A stretch of DNA of 33,475 bases, from the NCBI GenBank assembly GCA_937922185.1, contig CAKZUT010000196.1, forward strand, positions 1-33,475, in the 5' to 3' direction. The notes below the pieces were generated by a model that saw only the letters and a list, made by a program, of their open reading frames with translations, was not told the DNA's origin and searched no databases. Positions within the stretch are counted from its first letter, which is position 1; the number at the start of each line of letters is the position of its first letter. A program made the position numbers and the translations under genes. This DNA is from an uncultured Neomegalonema sp. (GTDB lineage Bacteria > Pseudomonadota > Alphaproteobacteria > Rhodobacterales > Rhodobacteraceae). This document shows positions 27,102-33,475 of this stretch, in pieces.

Positions 27102-28262
27102 ATGCGTGGCGTGAGAATTCTGATCCTGGCCAGCGCCTCGGTCGCGGCTATGGCGGCCATGTGGCTGATGCGGGGTGCTATCGAGAGCCGGGCCAATGTG
27201 CCCGTGCAGATCGCCGCGCCCCAGCAAGAAACCAAACCTGTCGTGGAGGCGCCCCAGACGGTCGATGTCCTCGTCGCTGCCCGTGACGTTCCTATCGGGC
27301 GCACCCTGTCCGGCGAGGATGTGAAGTGGCAGGCCTTCCCGGTGGAGGCGGCTTCCGATTACTTCTACCTCAAAGGCGAGGACGAGGATGCGATGGATAT
27401 CGTCATCGGGTCCGCCTCCCGCGCGTCGATGCGCGCAGGAGAGCCGCTGTCCACGGACAAGGTGATCGACATCAACGGGTCGGGCGTCATGGCCTCGCTG
27501 CTCCGCAAGGGGATGCGCGCTGTCGCCGTGCCGATTTCCGACGTGACCGGCGCGGGCGGGTTCATCCTGCCGGGCGATTATGTCGATTTGCTGCTGACCC
27601 GGCAGATCGCCATTGAGGAATTCAACCCGACTACCGGTGAGATTGACCGCACGGTCACCCACAACCAGACCGAGACGGTCATGGAGACGGTGCGCGTGCT
27701 GGCCATCGACCAGCGCCTGACCGAGGGCAATGGCGAGAACGGTGCGACCGCCGTGGGCAATACGGCCACCATCGAGCTGAACCCCGATCAGGTCGAACTG
27801 ATCTCTCTGACCCGGCAGATCGCCAAGCAGGAGCGCGGATTCCTGACCCTCTCGCTGAGGAGTTTCTCGGAACTCATCGAGGAGTACGGCGAGGACGTGA
27901 ACAAGATCATGCCCAAGACCATCCTCGACCTTCAGGCCCTCGCCAGAGCCAAGATCGAACAGGCCAGGGAAATGAAGGAAATCGCCGAGACTTTCCGCCG
28001 CGAGCAGGAAGCCTACGAACTCGAACGCCGTAAGCGCGAGGAAGAGGACGAGCGCCGTCTCGCCCAGGAAGAGCGGGAGCGCCTTGCCGCCGAAGCCGCC
28101 GAAGCCAAGGCCCGCAAGGACGCGGAGATTCTCGCCGCCGCATCCGCCGCCGCGCCGCCGCCGCCACCCGAAGAGGACGGCATTGTCCTTATTCGCAACG
28201 GTGCTGCAATCGTCGTGCGGACCACCAATCCCAACACCGATCAGAACGCCGGGGGTAACTGA
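27102..28262 (+). CDS. cpaB: Flp pilus assembly protein CpaB/RcpC
   Basis: N-terminal TM, VDVLVAARDVPIGRTLSGEDVKWQAFP SAF domain, VPISDVTGAGGFILPGDYVDLLLTR; upstream AAGGAG RBS. Confidence 0.92.
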   Translation: MRGVRILILASASVAAMAAMWLMRGAIESRANVPVQIAAPQQETKPVVEAPQTVDVLVAARDVPIGRTLSGEDVKWQAFPVEAASDYFYLKGEDEDAMDIVIGSASRASMRAGEPLSTDKVIDINGSGVMASLLRKGMRAVAVPISDVTGAGGFILPGDYVDLLLTRQIAIEEFNPTTGEIDRTVTHNQTETVMETVRVLAIDQRLTEGNGENGATAVGNTATIELNPDQVELISLTRQIAKQERGFLTLSLRSFSELIEEYGEDVNKIMPKTILDLQALARAKIEQAREMKEIAETFRREQEAYELERRKREEEDERRLAQEERERLAAEAAEAKARKDAEILAAASAAAPPPPPEEDGIVLIRNGAAIVVRTTNPNTDQNAGGN

Positions 28263-30727
28263 TGATTACCCGAATCCATCGCCAGAATCGCGTGCCCACT
28301 GCATCGGGAGAAACCAGAATGCGCCGCCCCGCAACGACAGCAGCCGCAACGCTGACCGCAATCGGCCTCGCCCTCACGGCGTCCCTGCCTTCCAAGGCAC
28401 AGGACATTTCGGGCGCTCCGGTCGATCTTCTCAACCGGGGGTCGGACGTCTCGATCCGCTCGAATGACGCACAGGCCCCGGCGGGTTACTTCGTCGGTGC
28501 CGACGGGTCGGTGCAGTACGGTGACCCCACCAGTGCCGGTGTTCCGACTTTCCCCGCAGATCAGGCCCTGTCGGGCGACATCTCCGGTGCGATGGTCGAT
28601 ACCATGGCCGATACGATGGTATCGACACCGATGGCCGCCGATGTCTTTGACGCGGCTCCCGTGAGCAATGCGCCTGTCACGCTCGAAACGCTCCAGAATG
28701 CCTTTGCGGATGACGGGCTGTCCGGCCCGACGACATCTGTGGATACGGTATTCGGGACGTTGACGACGGATCAGCCCGCTATCGGCAGGGTGATCGAGGA
28801 GGCCGCGATCGATGCGTCGGTTCCTTTCGGGGTCCAGTACGGCAACCCTGTCGGCTTCGACGCCAATATCGGGACCATCGAGACGCAGGCGGCATCCGGC
28901 AGCTATGACTATGCTCTGGAAAACGGCGTCGTCACGCCGAAGGCGTCCGACACTTTCCATGGCGGAGGGTACGCCCCCGCACCAGTCATGGAGCAGACGG
29001 TCGAAACCTACCAGATCACGGTGACACCTCCGCCGATGCCCGAAGGTCAGGCGCTTGCACCGCTCGCGCCCGCGACGCCGAGCTATTCGGAGCCGTTCTT
29101 CCCGGATACGTCCTATGGCGGGACCACCCTGGCTGAGACAATCGTTTCGGTACCCGTGCCGTCTATGCCGGAGCCGTTCGTCGCCGAATCCTACGTGACC
29201 GCGCCTCCGGTATATTCCGAGCCTGCGCCGGTGACGGTCTCGACCCTTCCGACGGCTCAGTTCGACGAGTCCTATGCCAGCCTGGAACCCGCACCGCTTG
29301 CCCCTTCGGGCCGCAGTTTCGCGGCACGGGGTGACGGGGCCTACGGTCCCTCGAAAATCCGGCAGACGGGTGAAGGTCCGGCGGCCCAGAAAGCGGGTAT
29401 CTTCGTCGCGAAATCCACCATCGTGGACCTGCCTGCGGATGCCCATGAAGTCCTCGTCTCCGATCCGACACTCGTTCGGGCGGTCCTGCGGACGGCGCGC
29501 CAGATCGTTCTGATCGGTCTTCGGACGGGGCAGACGGGCGTGACGGTCTTTGACGAGCGCGGCAACCAGATCCTCAGCCTCGACACCAACGTGCAGTATG
29601 ACCTGCGCCCCCTTCGGGTGGCTCTGGCGGAAAGTTTCCCCAATCTGCCGATCACCGTGGAATCGGTGCTCGGTGAGGTTGTCATCAAGGGAACGACCGG
29701 CGGTCCTGCTGAGTCGGATGCGGTCCGCGATCTCGTGCGTCGCTACCTCTATTCCGCGATGATCGCGGCTGGGGTGACCGTCAGGCCGGAAAGTGTCGCA
29801 TTCGTTGACCGTCTTTCCAGTTCCAGTGACGATCAGATCCTCGTGAAGGTCCGCATCGCCGAGATGCGCCGTTCGGTCATCAAGCAGTTCGGGGTCGATT
29901 ACAACCTCGCCACCGATGCGGCGCTCAGCGGAGCGACCGGGGGTCTCAACAATGCCGTGAACACCTTCGGCACGATCTCCAACTCCTTCGGTGTCAGCGG
30001 GGCGGCCATGGGCGGCATCGCGGCGAATATCGCCGGATCGTTCGGCGATACCAATTTCGGCGGTCTGGTCCAGGCCTTTGAACAGCACAACGTCATGCGG
30101 GTGCTGGCCGAGCCGACCCTGACCGCCGTGTCGGGTGAAACGGCCAGCTTCCTCGCGGGCGGTGAATTCGCCTTCCCGACCTCTGCCGATGAGGACGGTG
30201 TCGGCTTCACTTTCCGCGACTTCGGTGTGGCGCTGGAATTCACCCCTGTGGTGGTCGGAGAGGGCCGTATCAGCCTGACGGTCGCGACCGAGATCAGCGA
30301 GCTGACCACGGAAGGTTCTGTCAATACCGGCAACCTGACCATTCCCGGCCTGTCGATCCGCCGGGCCAATACGACCGTTGAACTGCCCTCGGGCGGCACG
30401 ATGTCCATCGCCGGAATGCTGCTCCAGCGCGATGCGGCCTCTCATGCGGGTCTGCCAGGGCTGAAAAACCTGCCGATCGTCGGTCAGCTTCTGTCCTCGA
30501 CCGATTATCAGAAGCAGGAGACGGAACTGGTGATCCTCGTGACACCCTATGTCGTGAAACCGGGTCAGGAACGCGACTTCCGCCTGCCGACTGACGGTTT
30601 CGCCCCGGCGAGTGATTTCGACCTGTACCTGCTCGGACGCCTCCAGAAGGTCTATGGCGCCGGCGACCCGAACATGGCCAGCGCCCGTGAAGCGCTCAAA
30701 GCGCCCTTCGGCTTCATCCTTGAATAA
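28262..30727 (+). CDS. cpaC: Type II and III secretion system family secretin CpaC/RcpA with long N-terminal extension
   Basis: C-terminal half GIFVAKSTIVDLPADAHEVLVSDPTLVRAVL...VRIAEMRRSVIKQFGVDYN...VLAEPTLTAVSGETASFLAGGEFAFP...LPGLKNLPIVGQLLSSTDYQKQETELVILVTPYVV. TGATG coupling with cpaB (alternative start 28319). Confidence 0.9.
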   Translation: MITRIHRQNRVPTASGETRMRRPATTAAATLTAIGLALTASLPSKAQDISGAPVDLLNRGSDVSIRSNDAQAPAGYFVGADGSVQYGDPTSAGVPTFPADQALSGDISGAMVDTMADTMVSTPMAADVFDAAPVSNAPVTLETLQNAFADDGLSGPTTSVDTVFGTLTTDQPAIGRVIEEAAIDASVPFGVQYGNPVGFDANIGTIETQAASGSYDYALENGVVTPKASDTFHGGGYAPAPVMEQTVETYQITVTPPPMPEGQALAPLAPATPSYSEPFFPDTSYGGTTLAETIVSVPVPSMPEPFVAESYVTAPPVYSEPAPVTVSTLPTAQFDESYASLEPAPLAPSGRSFAARGDGAYGPSKIRQTGEGPAAQKAGIFVAKSTIVDLPADAHEVLVSDPTLVRAVLRTARQIVLIGLRTGQTGVTVFDERGNQILSLDTNVQYDLRPLRVALAESFPNLPITVESVLGEVVIKGTTGGPAESDAVRDLVRRYLYSAMIAAGVTVRPESVAFVDRLSSSSDDQILVKVRIAEMRRSVIKQFGVDYNLATDAALSGATGGLNNAVNTFGTISNSFGVSGAAMGGIAANIAGSFGDTNFGGLVQAFEQHNVMRVLAEPTLTAVSGETASFLAGGEFAFPTSADEDGVGFTFRDFGVALEFTPVVVGEGRISLTVATEISELTTEGSVNTGNLTIPGLSIRRANTTVELPSGGTMSIAGMLLQRDAASHAGLPGLKNLPIVGQLLSSTDYQKQETELVILVTPYVVKPGQERDFRLPTDGFAPASDFDLYLLGRLQKVYGAGDPNMASAREALKAPFGFILE

Positions 30728-30740
30728 GAGGGCACGAGAA

Positions 30741-31133
30741 ATGAGAAAACCAGTGAATACGATCCACATCCGCGCAGGCCGCACCATGGCCCTGATCGTC
30801 GCCCTCGTCGCCTTGCAGGGATGCGCCCCGCCTCAGCCGCACGCCTTCCACGACCCCTTCGAGCAGTATGAACTCGGAAAGGTCTACGATTGCGGGGATA
30901 TCAAGGTTGGCGATGCCCGGCTCAACACCCAGAACGCGGCCACTCCCGGTTTCGGATGCTCGCACCAGAGCAATTTGACGGTGATGGTTTCCGACCCCGC
31001 CGATCTGGTCCGGCCCCGCGAGATGACCCCGCCCGACGCTCAGGCCCGCCAGCGCGTGCTGGAAGCCTATCGTGACGGTTCTGACACCACTGCTGCACCG
31101 GCCGCGCGCGGTACGCGCGAATTGATCCAGTGA
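30741..31133 (+). CDS. cpaD: Pilus assembly lipoprotein CpaD-like (short form)
   Basis: Lipobox ALVALQGCAPP; FGCSHQSNLTVMVSDPADLVRPREMTPPDAQARQRVLEAYRDG matches CpaD C-terminal segment; position between cpaC and cpaE. Confidence 0.82.
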   Translation: MRKPVNTIHIRAGRTMALIVALVALQGCAPPQPHAFHDPFEQYELGKVYDCGDIKVGDARLNTQNAATPGFGCSHQSNLTVMVSDPADLVRPREMTPPDAQARQRVLEAYRDGSDTTAAPAARGTRELIQ

Positions 31134-31157
31134 TCCTATCGAATAAGGAGTTTGCCC

Positions 31158-32489
31158 ATGCCTTCTGCGGCACAAGATACCGGGTTCGATGATCAGGGAT
31201 TTACCGGTCCGATCGAGACCCTGATCCCCCGGATCGACATCGAATCCTTCTGCACGACCGGCCCCATGGCCACGGCGATTCAGGAATCGGCCTATGATCG
31301 CCGGATGGCCCGGACCTCCATCGCCGTCGCGATGGGCGGTACGCAGCGCGCCGTCGAGATCTACGAGGAATCCGCCACGCCTCATCTTCTCATCGTCGAG
31401 ACGAACGAGACGGGGCTGGAGGTCTTCGATGAACTGGAAGGTCTGGCCAGCGTCTGCGATCCCGATACCAAGGTGATTGTCTGCGGTCCGTCCAACGACG
31501 TGACACTCTACCGTGAGCTGAAACGGCAGGGTGTGGACGAGTACATCGTCTCTCCGGCGGCACCGATCCAGATCATCGAGGCCATCGCGACCGTCTTCGC
31601 CGAGCCGGGCGAGGCCCCCATGGCCCGCACCATCGGCTTCGTCGGTGTGAAGGGCGGCGCGGGCGCATCGACCCTTGCCCATAACGCCGCGTGGAAGATT
31701 TCGCGCGTCGAGGAAAAAGAGGTCATGCTCATCGATATGGATGTGCAGTTCGGCACTGCCGGTCTCGATTTCAATCGTGAGCCGACCCGGACCGTTCTGG
31801 ATGCGCTGTCCGGTTCGGACGAACTGGATGACGTGAAACTCCAGCGTCTGCTGATCGAATATGATGACTATCTCTCGATCCTCGCCGCCCCTTCCTCGCT
31901 GGAAGTGGAGACCGAGTTCGATGAGAACGGCGTGATCGACATGATCCAGACGATCCGTGCCGCCACGGATTTCGCGGTCTTCGATTTTCCGCATACATGG
32001 TCGCCCTGGATTCAGCGGTCTATCATGCAGATGGAGGAGATCGTGCTGGTCGCGACGCCGGAGCTTGCGAGCCTTCGCAATCTCAAGTCGTTCAACGACC
32101 TGTTCGCCGCGCGTCGTCCGAACGACAACCCGCCGCGCATCGTGCTCAATCAGGTCGGCGTGCCCAAACGCCCGGAAATCGCGCCGGAAGATGTGGCCGA
32201 TATCATCGGACGGGATGTGGACCTCATCATTCCCTACGATCCCACGCTGTTCGGCGAGGCATCCAACAACGGCCAGATGATCGAGGAAGTGAACCTCAAG
32301 CATGAGGCCGTGGCGAACCTTTCCGAGCTGTGCGACACGCTCACCGCCAGCCGGACGTCGCTCAAGAAAGCCGGACGCAAGCGGTCGCTCGACAAGCGCA
32401 AGGGGCTTGATCTCGGCAAGCTGTTCTCGCGTCTCACGAAGAAGAGCAAGCCTGCGCCCTCAGAAGTGGATGAAGACAGGGAGTCCTGA
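31158..32489 (+). CDS. cpaE: Pilus assembly protein CpaE/TadZ
   Basis: Receiver-like N-terminus; IGFVGVKGGAGASTLAHNAAWKIS, VMLIDMDVQFGTAGLDFN; AAGGAG RBS and ATG at 31158. Confidence 0.92.
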   Translation: MPSAAQDTGFDDQGFTGPIETLIPRIDIESFCTTGPMATAIQESAYDRRMARTSIAVAMGGTQRAVEIYEESATPHLLIVETNETGLEVFDELEGLASVCDPDTKVIVCGPSNDVTLYRELKRQGVDEYIVSPAAPIQIIEAIATVFAEPGEAPMARTIGFVGVKGGAGASTLAHNAAWKISRVEEKEVMLIDMDVQFGTAGLDFNREPTRTVLDALSGSDELDDVKLQRLLIEYDDYLSILAAPSSLEVETEFDENGVIDMIQTIRAATDFAVFDFPHTWSPWIQRSIMQMEEIVLVATPELASLRNLKSFNDLFAARRPNDNPPRIVLNQVGVPKRPEIAPEDVADIIGRDVDLIIPYDPTLFGEASNNGQMIEEVNLKHEAVANLSELCDTLTASRTSLKKAGRKRSLDKRKGLDLGKLFSRLTKKSKPAPSEVDEDRES

Positions 32490-32575
32490 TCTCCGAAAAA
32501 CTACCGGACGCGCTTCGCGCGCGCCCGGCCCCGGCCCCTGGCCCCAGAGCAGAAGTTCACGGCGGAAATACATAG

Positions 32576-33475
32576 ATGTTCAGCAAGCGCACGAACGACC
32601 CTTCCTCCGGCGTCCAGGCCGACGGTGCCGGACTGCCGGCTACGACGCCGGATTCGGCATCGCGCCCGGCGGGTGCCCGCAAGGCCCCGCCTCCGCCTCC
32701 GCCCCGTCCGGGTGCAGCGGGCGGATCGCGGCCCGTGCCGAATATCAAGCCCAAGCCCACCGACGCGCTGAACGTCGATCTGTCCAAATCGAAGGCTCCG
32801 CCCCGGCCCGGCGTTGCCCGCAAGTCCATCGTCGAGAGCGCCGCTGAGGAACAGAGCAGCGTGAAGATCGCCGAGGCGCGCAAGGCCGTTGAAAACAAGC
32901 AGCTTCCCGCCGATATCAGTCGCGGTACGCCCCGTAAGGCGGGGACCGAAGATCGCGCTGAAAAACCCAAAGTGGTCGAAGACCTGCGCGATAAGGCCGA
33001 TGGTGGCTTCGGGGCGAGCAAGAACCGCAACAAATCCAAGAAGGCCGAGGTCGAGAAGGCCCCGCCGCCCAAGATGGACGGTGATCGCCAGTTCACCCAT
33101 GACCAGGCCTATTACGACCTGAAAGCCGAAATCTTCGCATCCCTGATCGATGCGATGGACATGAGCCGCATCGTTGCGCTGGCCCGTGCCGAGGCCGAAG
33201 GCGAGATCACGCAGATCGTCAACGAGATCATCGGTGTGAAGGGTCACATCATGTCGATCTCCGAGCAGAAGAGGCTCGTGGAGGACATCTGTGACGACGT
33301 GCTGGGGTATGGTCCTCTGGAGCCTCTGCTGGCCAGGGACGACATCGCCGATATCATGGTCAACGGGGCCGAGCAGGTCTTCATCGAAGTGAATGGCAAG
33401 ATCGAGCTGACGAATATCCGCTTCAAGGATAATGCGCAGCTGCTCGAAATCTGTCAGCGCATGGTGCAGAAGGTC
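32576..33475 (+). CDS. cpaF: Tad pilus ATPase CpaF, truncated by the right window edge
   Basis: My translation from ATG 32576: MFSKRTNDPSSG...YYDLKAEIFASLIDAMDMSRI...VEDICDDVLGYGPLEPLLARDDIADIMVNGAEQVFIEVNGKIELTNIRFKDNAQLLEICQRMVQKV; frame open to the edge. Confidence 0.93.
   Translation, partial: MFSKRTNDPSSGVQADGAGLPATTPDSASRPAGARKAPPPPPPRPGAAGGSRPVPNIKPKPTDALNVDLSKSKAPPRPGVARKSIVESAAEEQSSVKIAEARKAVENKQLPADISRGTPRKAGTEDRAEKPKVVEDLRDKADGGFGASKNRNKSKKAEVEKAPPPKMDGDRQFTHDQAYYDLKAEIFASLIDAMDMSRIVALARAEAEGEITQIVNEIIGVKGHIMSISEQKRLVEDICDDVLGYGPLEPLLARDDIADIMVNGAEQVFIEVNGKIELTNIRFKDNAQLLEICQRMVQKV

Noticed and set aside
28241-30787. 848-aa minus-strand ORF antisense to cpaC
   Set aside because: R/H/D/G-rich composition with no recognisable domain; typical antisense open frame caused by GC-rich codon bias over a well-supported secretin gene.
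31650-31700. Degenerate Walker A (KGGAGAST) in CpaE
   Set aside because: Deviations from the canonical MinD/ParA Walker A are a known feature of CpaE/TadZ proteins, so not unusual by itself.
30714-32303. 529-aa minus-strand ORF antisense to cpaD/cpaE
   Set aside because: Same codon-bias artefact; both sense genes are clearly assigned.
1-33475. CRISPR arrays, transposases, integrases, rRNA
   Set aside because: No regularly spaced repeats and no ORF recognised as a transposase or integrase; no rRNA-like sequence seen.

Overview
High-GC alphaproteobacterial (Rhodobacteraceae-like, inferred from gene content) chromosomal window with about 27 supported genes. Left to right: pyrG (-); a secreted DUF1214-like protein (-); a zinc-ribbon protein (-); ftsE-ftsX-plsC-tspO operon (+); a double META-domain protein (-); an ECF sigma/anti-sigma pair followed by a divergent MoeA-like gene (+); methylsuccinyl-CoA dehydrogenase (-); an EamA transporter (+); a three-gene catabolic operon (enolase-superfamily dehydratase, CoA-ester lyase, lldD-type FMN dehydrogenase; -); a compact Wzc/fnlA/fnlB/fnlC UDP-FucNAc-type polysaccharide operon (-); J-domain protein (-)/bolA (+); an orphan receiver protein (+); DUF4177 and IalB-like genes (-); and the start of a Tad pilus operon (cpaB-cpaC-cpaD-cpaE-cpaF, the last cut by the right edge). 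Most notable: (1) two near-identical bipartite promoter elements, ACGGTYTCGTGASATCGYGAACT-N15-CGTCTTC, upstream of the ECF sigma gene and of the MoeA-like gene, which predict an autoregulated ECF regulon including a MoeA homologue lacking recognisable canonical motifs; (2) a remodelled Tad secretin module (CpaC with about 355 extra N-terminal residues, a very short CpaD, CpaB with a charged-helix insertion). No rRNA, tRNA, CRISPR or mobile element was found. All assignments are from reading the sequence; no database search was run.
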